64,000 nt of DNA from JAAYFT01 sp036562765 (GTDB taxonomy: Bacteria > Bacillota > Clostridia > Tissierellales > Tissierellaceae), in assembly GCA_036562765.1 (NCBI GenBank), contig DATCJO010000200.1:1-64000 (forward strand). Reading direction: 5' to 3'. Below are positions 47,643 through 57,401 of the stretch, piece after piece. Each line of letters starts with the position of its first letter. Positions within the stretch are counted from its first letter, which is position 1. Below the pieces are notes generated by a model, which ran no database searches, was not told where the DNA came from, and saw only the letters and a list, made by a program, of their open reading frames with translations. Both the position numbers and the translations under genes were made by a program.

Positions 47643-48176
47643 ACCTAATTCTCCAAATTAGTTTTTATAATATTCTATTATTTTAATTGTAGCAAAAGAT
47701 AAAGGATTTGTCTAAAATTATTAAGTTAAACTCTTATTTTCCTGGACAAATTTTCAAGATTTAATGCTTCAAACTAAATCCTCATAACAATCGTTCCTTT
47801 TATAATTCATAATGTCTATTCTATATGCTTATAGGGTATATGATAAAAATTGAGATAAAAATAAATATTATGATTTTAAGACATCATGTAGGAAATATTT
47901 GAGTTTATAGAATCTTGATATAAAAGAAAAGGGATACATAGTTAAGTTAACCATATGACTCCAAATGCAATTCATAATCAGCTACATAGAAAGTTAAACT
48001 TTTTTGTATCTACTTTATTGACGTAAGTCCATAAACATAATTTAATCTAATATAATAGAAAAATAAGTAAATGATAAAAATAATATCAAAGTTATAATAT
48101 AGATATTATAATAGCGTAATAACAATCACCAAAATAGTTCAAATCTAGACTAGTTAATGTTTTTTCAAATAAACTA
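47643..48176. other. Gene-poor region upstream of the lipoprotein operon
   Basis: About 530 bp of AT-rich DNA. It contains the operon promoter (47686-47714). No open frame with a ribosome-binding site, RNA gene or clear terminator is seen in 47720-48176. Confidence 0.5.
47686..47714 (-). promoter_or_regulatory. Promoter of the lipoprotein-RR-HK operon
   Basis: TAGACA (47714-47709), a 17-bp spacer and TACAAT (47691-47686) on the minus strand, about 45 bp before the lipoprotein start. Confidence 0.65.
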
Positions 48177-49058
48177 TCAATCTGTATTCCTAATAAATCT
48201 AATTTTAGGAATTCTTTGCTTCATCTCTTGATACTTTGCTATACCTGCCTTTGATACTTCATTTAATTCTCCATTATCATCTATAAGGCTTAATCCACCA
48301 TCCTTACTTTCATAGAAAACTGGATTCCCCTCTAGGTCATAAGGATAAAGACCAGCCCAAAAAAGATCAATCATACCATATTCATCTAAGATTAATGAGT
48401 CGTCTTCTGGTTTTTCATAAAAATCCACAATGCTGAATCCCTCAAAGCCCTCTTCTACAGCTTTATCGTAAGGTATTAACCCATAAGATTTCAAATTATA
48501 TAATGCATAATCTTTATGAAATCCTACTGTAATATTTGACCATTCATAATTTGGATTTGAATAAAATATAATCTCTTCATCATAATCACTACTGTCAATA
48601 ACAGCTGTAAAACCTTTTGTTCTATAATAAACTAAATCGTTTTTAAAATCTGGACTTATTACAAAATCTTGATATACCTTTTCCTTAATATTCTCTACTT
48701 TTGTTTCTCCTATTAATTCAGTAGTTCCATCATTATAATTCAAGAATACCTGTACTAAAATATAATCCTTCTTGCCTTGCAACATCGTCTCATCGATATT
48801 AAAGATATGAGTTTCTTTATAACCATCAAATGAATATTTTACCATCCGAGGTTCTATATTTTTATACTGTTCTAAAAAATGTGTTATATACCTAAATTCT
48901 GTTGACTGTATGTTATTGGGATTTTTTATATTGATTTTCGTGATAATCTGTCCATTACTATATTTTGCAGTAATTAAATTCTTATTTCTGATACTTAAAA
49001 CAATAAAAATGATAATTATAATCCCTAGGATTATCATAATAAAAGCTCTCTTTTTCAT
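48177..49058 (-). CDS. Orphan membrane-anchored protein of unknown function
   Basis: A 293-aa protein. Residues 1-24 are a basic start plus one strong hydrophobic helix (FIMIILGIIIIIFIVLSI), with no lipobox, so it is probably a single-pass anchor with the rest outside. The outer part has strand-rich segments and many acidic and Tyr residues. The C-terminus (after DDGELNEVSKAGIAKYQEMKQ) is helical. It does not match a family I recognise. GGAGG precedes the ATG by 5-6 nt. It is isolated between two gene-poor stretches, which fits a recently acquired or decaying region. Confidence 0.65.
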   Translation of the reverse strand: MKKRAFIMIILGIIIIIFIVLSIRNKNLITAKYSNGQIITKINIKNPNNIQSTEFRYITHFLEQYKNIEPRMVKYSFDGYKETHIFNIDETMLQGKKDYILVQVFLNYNDGTTELIGETKVENIKEKVYQDFVISPDFKNDLVYYRTKGFTAVIDSSDYDEEIIFYSNPNYEWSNITVGFHKDYALYNLKSYGLIPYDKAVEEGFEGFSIVDFYEKPEDDSLILDEYGMIDLFWAGLYPYDLEGNPVFYESKDGGLSLIDDNGELNEVSKAGIAKYQEMKQRIPKIRFIRNTD

Positions 49059-49777
49059 AAAATACCTCCTAAAACATATTTTTTGTTCTAAACCTTTATA
49101 GCCCTTACTGCAAACATGGACTTTAATAAATGTAGTTTTTAACCTATTGTCCCAACCCTAGAGGCACATTTCAACAATACATATTTCCATTATTTTCTTA
49201 TAACAAAGTAAAAGTTTATTATTTACTTCCACCATATTAAAGGTTTTGTAACAATAAATTCATTCTTTCAAAGTCATTGTATAAATATATTGTTTAAATA
49301 TATTATAGAATAAATAAAATTCAATTTAAACTTGATTCAAATCGGTGGGAATTTATATCAATTAAGTAATCACAAAAAGATTACCTTTTTATTTAAAACT
49401 ATTGAAACTTCATCCATGAGAAACAGTTTAAAAATAATGTTTTACAGTTTTACAACTAAATTGATTTGCTACCAATATATATTCATTACTAGGGAAGTAA
49501 ATAACAAATAAGCGTAGAAATTCTTTTATCAATATTTTCAAGTTAATTAAATAAAAATAATCTTTAAAAAAAACATATTTTTATATTAATCTGCGAAAAT
49601 AAGATATGAGGGTTAACATTAATTAAAAATATTTGCGGATATTATTAGTACTTTTCTATTATCTTAAAATTAGATAAAATAAAAGACGTTGCTTAATCAA
49701 ATAAATTAATCCTTTATAATTGGAATATGGGTATAAAGATGATATAATTATTAAACAAATATTTTGAGGAGGTTTTT
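49059..49777. other. Gene-poor region upstream of sdaAB
   Basis: About 720 bp, very AT-rich, with scattered short frames and no Shine-Dalgarno-ATG pairs. Only the sdaAB promoter and leader are recognised. No glycine/serine riboswitch or T-box pattern was seen. It could be eroded coding DNA. Confidence 0.5.
49720..49748 (+). promoter_or_regulatory. Promoter of the sdaAB operon
   Basis: TTGGAA at 49720-49725, a 17-bp spacer and TATAAT at 49743-49748, 29 bp before the sdaAB start; AGGAGG precedes the ATG. Confidence 0.7.
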
Positions 49778-50446
49778 ATGGCAGAATACGGAGTATTTGA
49801 TGTTATTGGCCCAATAATGATTGGCCCATCTAGTTCACATACTGCTGGAGCAGCAAGAATAGGTAGAATTGCCAGGGAAATACTTGGTACTGATTTCATA
49901 AGGGTTATATTTTACCTACATGGCTCCTTTGCAAAAACCTATAAAGGCCATGGAACAGATAAAGCTCTAGTTGCTGGGATTTTAGGAATGGGCCCTTCTG
50001 ATGAAAACTTGAGGAATTCCTTTGAATTAGCTAAAAAACAAGGAATAAGCTTTGAGTTCATTGAAACAGACCTAGGATATTATCATCCCAATACTGTAAA
50101 AATAGTGTTTAAATCAAAAGATAATAATGACTCATATATTATTGGTTCTTCTATTGGTGGCGGAAGTATTCTGATTTCAGACATAAATGGTAACAAAGTG
50201 GAGTTCACTGGCGATTATCCAACTCTCCTCGTAAAATACCATGACCAAAAAGGCATGATAGCCAGAATTTCAACTATATTAGCAAACAATGATATTAATA
50301 TTGCTACCATGAAGGTCTCAAGGGAAAACAACATTGCCACAATGGTAATAGAAACAGATTCTCCCATTGAAGGAAACATAGTAGACGAAATAGAGAAAAT
50401 AGAAGGCATAATATACATAAAAGGAATAAATCCAATCATGAGGTGA
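49778..50446 (+). CDS. sdaAB: L-serine dehydratase, iron-sulfur type, beta subunit
   Basis: Beta subunit of the [4Fe-4S] serine ammonia-lyase that turns serine into pyruvate and ammonia, 222 aa. The family start is GVFDVIGPIMIGPSSSHTAGA (first part quoted) with GPSSSHT. Further motifs are GSFAKTYKGHGTD, and the C-terminal ACT domain begins near 148 (TLLVKYHDQKGMIARIS). AGGAGG stands 6-7 nt before the ATG. It heads a five-gene operon. Serine use supplies pyruvate to NifJ. Confidence 0.96.
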   Translation: MAEYGVFDVIGPIMIGPSSSHTAGAARIGRIAREILGTDFIRVIFYLHGSFAKTYKGHGTDKALVAGILGMGPSDENLRNSFELAKKQGISFEFIETDLGYYHPNTVKIVFKSKDNNDSYIIGSSIGGGSILISDINGNKVEFTGDYPTLLVKYHDQKGMIARISTILANNDINIATMKVSRENNIATMVIETDSPIEGNIVDEIEKIEGIIYIKGINPIMR

Positions 50447-50450
50447 TGAT

Positions 50451-51320
50451 ATGTTCAACAAAGCTGAAGATATGTTAAAGCTATGCACCAAAAAAAACAA
50501 AAGAATATCAGAAATTGTTATAGAAAAAGAGATTATAATGAATAAAATTTCACGTGATGATTTGCTAGATAAAATGAAAAATGTGCTTCAAATAATGAAA
50601 GAGTCTTCCAATGCAGCTTTAGATAAGGAAATAATTTCAGTCAGCGGATTGACTGGAGGAGATGCAAAGAAATTGGAAGAATACAGAAAATCATCAAATC
50701 CACTATCGGGAGATATAATAGTATCAGCTATGGCAAGGGCATTGTCAACATCAGAAGTAAACGCTTCCATGGGAAAAATCGTAGCTGCACCTACTGCTGG
50801 TTCTTCTGGCATAATTCCAAGTGCCTTACTTACAGTAAAAGATAAGTTAAATCTCTCAGATGAACAGGTAATAATGGGATTATTCACCGCTGCAGGGATT
50901 GGAGAAATAATTGCTAAAAATGCAACTGTTTCAGGTGCAGAAGGTGGCTGTCAAGCAGAATGCGGTTCTGCTGCTGCCATGGCAGCTGGCGCAATAGTGG
51001 AAATGGCAGGAGGAAGTCCTGAAGCATCTTTCCATGCTGCATCTTTTGCTTTAGTAAATATCCTAGGGCTTGTATGCGATCCCATTGGCGGTTTAGTTGA
51101 ATATCCTTGTGCACTACGAAATGCCTATGGTGTTATCAATGCTTTGATTTCAGCTGATTTAGCTCTGGCTGGAGTAAAATCATTAGTTCCTTTTGACGAA
51201 GTTGTTGAAGCCATGTATAAGGTTGGAAAGATGATGCCAGAACCATTAAGAGAAACTGCACTCGGAGGATTGGCAGCTACTCCAACTGGAGAAAATATTA
51301 AAAGGAGGCTGTCACATTGA
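50451..51320 (+). CDS. sdaAA: L-serine dehydratase, iron-sulfur type, alpha subunit
   Basis: Catalytic alpha subunit, 289 aa. The [4Fe-4S] cluster cysteines lie in EGGCQAECGSAAAM (about 163-176) and GLVCDPIGGLVEYPC. Substrate-binding motifs are APTAGSSGIIPS and TAAGIGEIIAKNATVSGAEGG (partly). The start is 4 bp after sdaAB with AGGTGA inside the previous stop region. The stop TGA overlaps the TTG start of the next gene, so the 1604-aa protein is translationally coupled to it. Confidence 0.96.
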   Translation: MFNKAEDMLKLCTKKNKRISEIVIEKEIIMNKISRDDLLDKMKNVLQIMKESSNAALDKEIISVSGLTGGDAKKLEEYRKSSNPLSGDIIVSAMARALSTSEVNASMGKIVAAPTAGSSGIIPSALLTVKDKLNLSDEQVIMGLFTAAGIGEIIAKNATVSGAEGGCQAECGSAAAMAAGAIVEMAGGSPEASFHAASFALVNILGLVCDPIGGLVEYPCALRNAYGVINALISADLALAGVKSLVPFDEVVEAMYKVGKMMPEPLRETALGGLAATPTGENIKRRLSH

Positions 51321-54300
51321 TTAATTTGCTAATGGAATTTTTTAAATGTGAATTAGATAAAGATTATTTAACTGAATATAGAGAAACTCTTTATGATTTC
51401 ATTAGCAGTAAAGAATTTATTGATAAACTAAAGAGCCTAGCAAAAGACAGAAGTTTCTCTGTCTTTTCTTTGCTAGATTTATATGGACAAGTTTTTTATA
51501 AATATACTGAGATTTCACAAAAAGAACTTCTATTATCAATATTCAACTGGCTAAATAACAAATCTTTCCCCCATAAAGGAATAAATGGATTCAATCAAAA
51601 ATTGACACCTTTATACGAACTCTATGTTAAGACACTTCAAAAAATAATCTCCCTTGGACTCTATGAAAAAGATACGTTTCTTGATAAATACCCCATTTCA
51701 TTTTTATCACCTGAAGAAGAAAAATATAAAAATATTACAAACGAGTATTTCAGATTTAAGGATATATTTAAAAACTACTATATAAACGAGCTTATGTATC
51801 TTGATATGGCAATTACAGGCCATAATACACTTCACCATGTAATAGGAGTAAACCATCTTGCTTTGCACATTGCAAGACAGCTTTATGAATTAAATCTCCC
51901 AGTGGATTTAGGAAAAGTTGTGGGGGCAAGCCTTGGGCACGATGTTGGTAAGTATGGTGTATCAGATGAAGAAATAGACAGGGTGCCATATCTACATTAT
52001 TACTACACTGAAGAATGGTTCAACAGGTTCTCAATGGATGAAATAGGTCATATTGCAACTAACCATTCTACTTGGGATTTAGAATTGGAAACACTGCCTA
52101 TTGAATCCTTAATATTGATTTATGCTGATTTTAGGGTAAAAAACAAAGTTGAAAATGGAAACTATACCATGCACATATTCACCTTAGAAGAATCTTTCGA
52201 CGTAATCCTAAAAAAATTAGACAATGTAGATGCAGCTAAGGAATTGAGATATAAAAAGGTATATAAAAGGTTAAAGGATTTTGAAAATTTTATGATTTCA
52301 ATGGGTGTAGACACTACATTAACTGGTAAATTAGAAAAGATAGAGAGAAAACCATACGAGTTGATGAATAAAAAGGAAGTCATAGAAACTCTAAAGCACC
52401 TTTCCATTGAAAATAATATAAGGCTAATGTCAAGGCTAACTGATAATGTTGCCTTTAATTCAATTTTAGAAATGGCTAGAGGAGAAACCAACTGGAGAAG
52501 ATTAAGGTTTTTCCTTAAAATCTTTGATGAGTATTCAATCTATTTAACTCAAAGCCAAAAGGTTAAAACCCTCCACTTTTTAAAGGATTTGCTTCTCCAC
52601 AAAGGTGAAGACATAAGAAAAGAATCTGCTGAATTAATAGGCAAACTAATTGCATTCTACGATGAGGAATATAGAAAGGAACTGCCTAAAAACCCAATAT
52701 ATTACAGGCATAAAGAAAAATCAGAAGACTTATTAGATGAATTCCTAAATATGCTTCTTTTCCCAGACCATAAAATCGCTGATACGCAAAAAGAATGGCT
52801 ATATAACTTAAAGAACATGATTGATTCCCTATTTAAAAACTGCTATGAAACCCATTATAAGAAGTTCTTCGATGTAATCAGCAGATACTATGAAATATGT
52901 CATGAACTTTCCCCTATTGCCCAATTTTACCTTTCTCAATCCATAGACTATGTACCTGTAGATAGCCTTGATGAAGAAAGATTATTAAAACTATTTGACT
53001 ATACAATCAAACAACTTGATTCGGACAACTTGGAACTTAGGCTCACTACATTGGACAGCATTTCCCAAATGCTTGTAAAAACTCAGCACAGTTGGTTTAT
53101 AACTGCCATAAAAAACTGGTTAATTAATCATTTGGAAAAATCAGATTCTCCTTGTGAGAATTATTTAAAATATATAATTGGAAAGAAGATAAAGCTTCCA
53201 CAAGAATATATGGAAATACTAATCCAAAACTATGATGAAGGAGACAGCTCTGAGATATTTTTAGAAAACTTAAAAACTGCAACTGAATGGGTTAAGAAGA
53301 AAATAAATATTGATACTTTATATGATTTTGTTATTAAGGACCCTGAAGCCAATGGATTACATACAGCTATGCATCTCTGCAACCTATTGAAGGTAAGTGC
53401 AGTTGAACGGGTAAGAAATTATGCAGGTATTACTCTTTTAAACATCTTCCATCTATTATCTCCAGAAGAAAGAAACGATGTTGCAGTGGAACTTCTAAGG
53501 GCATTGGAAATGGAAAGCTATCAATTCACAAAATTTATCCCTGACTATTTAGGACAACTGCTTTTATATCTAACACCTAAGGAATTAGATGAAATAATAA
53601 GCGACTTTGACCAAAAGATAAAAGTTTCCAGTGAAAGGGTTGTTATCCTTTTATTAAATACAATTGCAATTGCCATTGAAAACTACCCATCTTATAAATT
53701 CAGATTTAATGAAGATGAAAAGACCTACAGCAAAAGGCTTAACAAACTGCTAGGTTTATTGGCTATTGGCATGGCATCGTATAATTCAGACATTAGAAGT
53801 GAAGCTTTTAGAGTAATAGGTTCAACTCTATTTAAATCTAAGAAGCTATCTTTAAATGACAAATATTATATCTTCGACTTCATTGGCAAGAAAATCTTGA
53901 CATTAATTGATTTCAACAAGGAAGACGACTTCCTATTTTACAACGATGTTGCTTCACTTATTCATTTATATAAGTTTATATCAGACTATGAGTTCTATAA
54001 AGGAATTATCGACACAAGTAAGGAAGAAAAAATCGCATTCTTCCCTGGAACCTTTGACCCATTCTCATTAAGCCATAAGGAAATAGCAATTGAAATAAGA
54101 GATATGGGCTTTGAAGTATATCTTGCAGTAGATGAATTTTCTTGGTCTAAAAGAACTGAACCCCATTACTATAGAAGAAACATAATAAACATGAGTATTG
54201 CAAATGAGAAAAGCATTAATCTTTTCCCAACCAACATACCTATTAACATAGGCAATCCTAAGGACCTAGAAAAATTAAAAAGCTTATTTCCAAATCAAGA

Positions 54301-56131
54301 AGTATATATGGTTGTAGGTTCAGATGTATTAGTAAATGCTTCAGCATATAAAAAGGACAATATTATATTTGACTTCCCACATATAATCTTTGACAGAAAA
54401 ACAGGCAATTCAGAAGAAGATGATGAAAAGAAACTAGAAGAAAGCATACGCAAAATCAAGAAAGAAGTCATTAGGCTGTCATTACCTCCAAGATATGAAG
54501 ATATTAGCTCTACACAAATAAGGGAAAACATAGACAAAAATAGGGATATTTCAAAGTTAATGGACCCACTGGCTGTATCATATATCTATAACAACAATCT
54601 ATATTTAAGGGCACCACAATATAAAACATTATTTGAATCTAAAACAATAGATGTAGAAGTAATTAGAAATATTGATAGGAAAACATTATATGAAATAAAA
54701 GAAACTTTTGGCTCACTAATCAACTACGAACACCTAGAATCTTTAAGTAAAAAACTAAATTATAGGATATTGATTGTAAGAAATGCTGAAACTAAAAAGA
54801 TGCTGGGCTTCTCTACATCTTTCTGGATAAGGCACATTATGTTGTATGATGAATTTAAGGATAGAAATATTACAGAATTTATCAGGAGAAATGTCAAAGG
54901 AAGAATTATATTAATTTCTGGAATAATAGCATTAAATAATGATGAAAACTTAACTGAAACGGTTTTAAATGAAACGATTTCCGTAGCAATAAACAGGGAT
55001 TACAACTATGCAATATATAACAATATGCTTTTATTTGAACGGAATCCTGTAGTTGAAGAACAGCTAATTCTTCAAGGATTTCAAAAAACTGGTTACAAAT
55101 ACAATCAAAATCCGTTATTCGTTGTTGATATGAACGACCCAATGACTTTAAATCTAGACATAGAAAATATGTTGAAGTCCCCTTATAATAGTGATCCTAA
55201 AATTTTGAAGGTTATACATGAAACAAGGAAAAAGCTAAAATCAGCAATATCAAACCTATATCCTGGGGAACTATTAATAACATACAATAAGGACATGATC
55301 TACAGCAAACTCATACAAAAAATATGTGAAGCCAACGAAGTAAGCATTATACAAAATAAAAGCAGAAGATTAGGCCCTCACATGTGCGTACCATTTGGCT
55401 TAATATTAAACGGATGTATAATTCCTAATACAGTCACAAAAACAATGCACACTGAAAAAGTATTTAAGCCAAATATAATCGATTTCACCATTGAAGCATC
55501 GCCATACTATCTTTCTTTAGAAGAACAAGCCAAAGTCTTAAAATCATTTAACAGAGCAGTTATCCTAGTAGACGACTTGCTTCATAAGGGATATAGGATA
55601 AATGTCATTGAGCCAATTTTGAGAAAAGAAGGAGTGCCAATAAAGAAAGTCATAGTTGGAATATTAACTGGTAAGGGTAAGGAAATTGGGGAAATTAGAA
55701 ACTTGGATTTGGACTGTGCATACTTTGTACCAAACCTAAAGCTATGGTTCAATGAAAGCAGCCAGTATCCGTTTATAGGCGGAGATATGGTAAGTAGAAA
55801 AAACATTGAATTAAGCATAATACCCAGTATAAATCTAATTTTGCCCTATGTATCTCCAAGGTTTATCAAGGACACTGAAAATAAGGCTATATATAAGTTA
55901 TCAGAAGTATGCTTGTTGAATACATTAGAAATTTTTAAAGCAGTAGAAGATGTATATCAGTCAATTAATGAAAAAAATCTCAATGTAAGAAGCCTTAAGG
56001 AAATCCTAGTTACACCAAGATTCCCAGATATTCACAGGAATTTCTATATTAACAGGAATACTAAACCTTCAACCTATATTGAATGGGATTTGGAAATATT
56101 AAAGAGATTAGAAAATATTGTAAATAGATGA
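51317..56131 (+). CDS. 1604-aa multidomain protein: HD hydrolase, helical repeats, NMNAT-like, GNAT-like and PRTase-like domains
   Basis: A very large soluble protein with no recognised single family. Residues 165-290: HD domain with H173/H174, H208-D209 (GHDVGK), H250 (NHS) and D271. About 330-890: long helical, Leu/Ile-rich region resembling HEAT-type repeats. About 905-1100: nicotinamide-nucleotide-adenylyltransferase-like domain with FPGTFDPFSLSH (909-920), MVVGSD and SSTQIR (1064-1069); the HxGH motif is altered to SxSH. About 1113-1275: GNAT-like fold (MLGFSTSFWIR, ISGIIAL, EEQLILQGFQKTG). About 1300-1480: type I phosphoribosyltransferase-like segment with VILVDDLLHKGYR (1415-1427). The TTG start lies 8 nt after AGGAGG and overlaps the sdaAA stop. 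It is followed by an LDH-like gene and a flavoprotein gene. A role in nucleotide or cofactor metabolism is inferred. Confidence 0.8.
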   Translation: MINLLMEFFKCELDKDYLTEYRETLYDFISSKEFIDKLKSLAKDRSFSVFSLLDLYGQVFYKYTEISQKELLLSIFNWLNNKSFPHKGINGFNQKLTPLYELYVKTLQKIISLGLYEKDTFLDKYPISFLSPEEEKYKNITNEYFRFKDIFKNYYINELMYLDMAITGHNTLHHVIGVNHLALHIARQLYELNLPVDLGKVVGASLGHDVGKYGVSDEEIDRVPYLHYYYTEEWFNRFSMDEIGHIATNHSTWDLELETLPIESLILIYADFRVKNKVENGNYTMHIFTLEESFDVILKKLDNVDAAKELRYKKVYKRLKDFENFMISMGVDTTLTGKLEKIERKPYELMNKKEVIETLKHLSIENNIRLMSRLTDNVAFNSILEMARGETNWRRLRFFLKIFDEYSIYLTQSQKVKTLHFLKDLLLHKGEDIRKESAELIGKLIAFYDEEYRKELPKNPIYYRHKEKSEDLLDEFLNMLLFPDHKIADTQKEWLYNLKNMIDSLFKNCYETHYKKFFDVISRYYEICHELSPIAQFYLSQSIDYVPVDSLDEERLLKLFDYTIKQLDSDNLELRLTTLDSISQMLVKTQHSWFITAIKNWLINHLEKSDSPCENYLKYIIGKKIKLPQEYMEILIQNYDEGDSSEIFLENLKTATEWVKKKINIDTLYDFVIKDPEANGLHTAMHLCNLLKVSAVERVRNYAGITLLNIFHLLSPEERNDVAVELLRALEMESYQFTKFIPDYLGQLLLYLTPKELDEIISDFDQKIKVSSERVVILLLNTIAIAIENYPSYKFRFNEDEKTYSKRLNKLLGLLAIGMASYNSDIRSEAFRVIGSTLFKSKKLSLNDKYYIFDFIGKKILTLIDFNKEDDFLFYNDVASLIHLYKFISDYEFYKGIIDTSKEEKIAFFPGTFDPFSLSHKEIAIEIRDMGFEVYLAVDEFSWSKRTEPHYYRRNIINMSIANEKSINLFPTNIPINIGNPKDLEKLKSLFPNQEVYMVVGSDVLVNASAYKKDNIIFDFPHIIFDRKTGNSEEDDEKKLEESIRKIKKEVIRLSLPPRYEDISSTQIRENIDKNRDISKLMDPLAVSYIYNNNLYLRAPQYKTLFESKTIDVEVIRNIDRKTLYEIKETFGSLINYEHLESLSKKLNYRILIVRNAETKKMLGFSTSFWIRHIMLYDEFKDRNITEFIRRNVKGRIILISGIIALNNDENLTETVLNETISVAINRDYNYAIYNNMLLFERNPVVEEQLILQGFQKTGYKYNQNPLFVVDMNDPMTLNLDIENMLKSPYNSDPKILKVIHETRKKLKSAISNLYPGELLITYNKDMIYSKLIQKICEANEVSIIQNKSRRLGPHMCVPFGLILNGCIIPNTVTKTMHTEKVFKPNIIDFTIEASPYYLSLEEQAKVLKSFNRAVILVDDLLHKGYRINVIEPILRKEGVPIKKVIVGILTGKGKEIGEIRNLDLDCAYFVPNLKLWFNESSQYPFIGGDMVSRKNIELSIIPSINLILPYVSPRFIKDTENKAIYKLSEVCLLNTLEIFKAVEDVYQSINEKNLNVRSLKEILVTPRFPDIHRNFYINRNTKPSTYIEWDLEILKRLENIVNR

Positions 56132-56141
56132 GGAGTGAAAA

Positions 56142-57401
56142 ATGTATAGCCAGTTTAAATATTACAAATATAAAGATAAATACCTGTTTTCCCTATTTGA
56201 TTATGAAGAATTAGAAAAAGCTAATTTGGAAGAAATAAAAAATGAAAGAGGGATAATCTATTACCTTAATAGATTATCCCCGTTAAACTCTAGAAGATAT
56301 TTTACCATCTCCCATCCTTCTATGCTGTTCATCAAAGAAGAAAGCTTAGATTTATTAAGATTAGACGAATCAGATTATACAAAGATAGTTGACAAATGGA
56401 TATTAGATAAAATAGAAAAAAGAGAAGTTGCATGTATAAACACCTACTATCCCACATGGGAAGATATATTAACCATGAAACCAAAAGATAAATGGAATGT
56501 AAACCTAGTAGCCCTAGGAGATGTTGGAAGTACACTAGCAATTGGGTTGAGATTATTAGGAGGAGAATGCATAAACCAAATAGGTATATATGATAGAGAT
56601 ATAAATAGGCTAAAAAGATGGGAACACGAATTAAATCAAATAATAGATCCAGCAGGAAAAATGGAATTCCCAAAGGTTGTTCCTTTAGAAAAGGAAAAGT
56701 TATTTGACTGCAACATGTTTATATTCTGTGCATCTAAAGGAGTACCTTCTGTTGACAGCAAAATAGAAGATGTGAGGATGGCACAGTTTAAGTCTAATTC
56801 TGAAATCATAAGTGAATATGCCCATCTTGCAAGAAAAAATAAGTTTAGAGGAGTTTTCGCAGTAGTTTCTGACCCTGTAGACCTTCTATGCAAAGTGGCA
56901 TTTTTAGAAAGCAATAAGGATGAAAATGAAAACCTTGACTTTCAAGGCTTAAGTTCAGACCAGATAATAGGCTATGGACTTGGGGTAATGTACGGAAGAG
57001 CAACGTTCTATGCTGAAAAATTGAAAGAAGCTGCTCATTTTTTCAAAGAAGGAAGGCTCTTTGGCCCCCATGGCGATGGACTCATAGTAGCAGACAGCAT
57101 AGCAAATTATAATGAAGAAATATCTAACTACTTAACCAAAAAAACAGTAAATGCTAATAAGGTAGTGCGAAGCTTTGGATATAAGCCATATATTGCGCCA
57201 TCTTTATCATCAGGGGCTCTTTCAATTATAGCTACAATAAAAGGGGACTGGTTCTATGGTTCCACTTATATTAAAGAGGTATATATGGGTGCAAGATGCA
57301 GGCTTATTTCTACTGGCATTGAACTTGAGCAACTGAAACTCCCTGAAAAGTTATTTGATAAAATCAAGAAAACTTATGATAGATTGGCAGGGATAATATG
57401 A
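56142..57401 (+). CDS. Lactate/malate dehydrogenase-like NAD-binding protein
   Basis: A 419-aa protein. About 115 novel N-terminal residues (YSQFKYYKYKDKYLFSL start) precede an LDH/MDH-like region. Its Rossmann loop is VNLVALGDVGSTLAIGL (about 126-142), then GIYDRDINRLKRWEHEL, CASKGVP, VVSDPVDLLCK (counterpart of the NPVD motif) and LFGPHGDGLIVAD, which has the catalytic-type His-Gly-Asp. The Asp-Arg pair usually seen in the LDSAR motif is not evident (the matching stretch reads MYGRATFY), so ordinary lactate or malate activity is doubtful. AGGAG precedes the ATG. It overlaps the next gene by 4 bp. Confidence 0.75.
   Translation: MYSQFKYYKYKDKYLFSLFDYEELEKANLEEIKNERGIIYYLNRLSPLNSRRYFTISHPSMLFIKEESLDLLRLDESDYTKIVDKWILDKIEKREVACINTYYPTWEDILTMKPKDKWNVNLVALGDVGSTLAIGLRLLGGECINQIGIYDRDINRLKRWEHELNQIIDPAGKMEFPKVVPLEKEKLFDCNMFIFCASKGVPSVDSKIEDVRMAQFKSNSEIISEYAHLARKNKFRGVFAVVSDPVDLLCKVAFLESNKDENENLDFQGLSSDQIIGYGLGVMYGRATFYAEKLKEAAHFFKEGRLFGPHGDGLIVADSIANYNEEISNYLTKKTVNANKVVRSFGYKPYIAPSLSSGALSIIATIKGDWFYGSTYIKEVYMGARCRLISTGIELEQLKLPEKLFDKIKKTYDRLAGII

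Noticed and set aside
49059..49777. Possible glycine/serine riboswitch or T-box before sdaAB
   Set aside because: No matching conserved cores or specifier-terminator arrangement could be seen; the promoter lies only 29 bp before the start, leaving no room for a leader.
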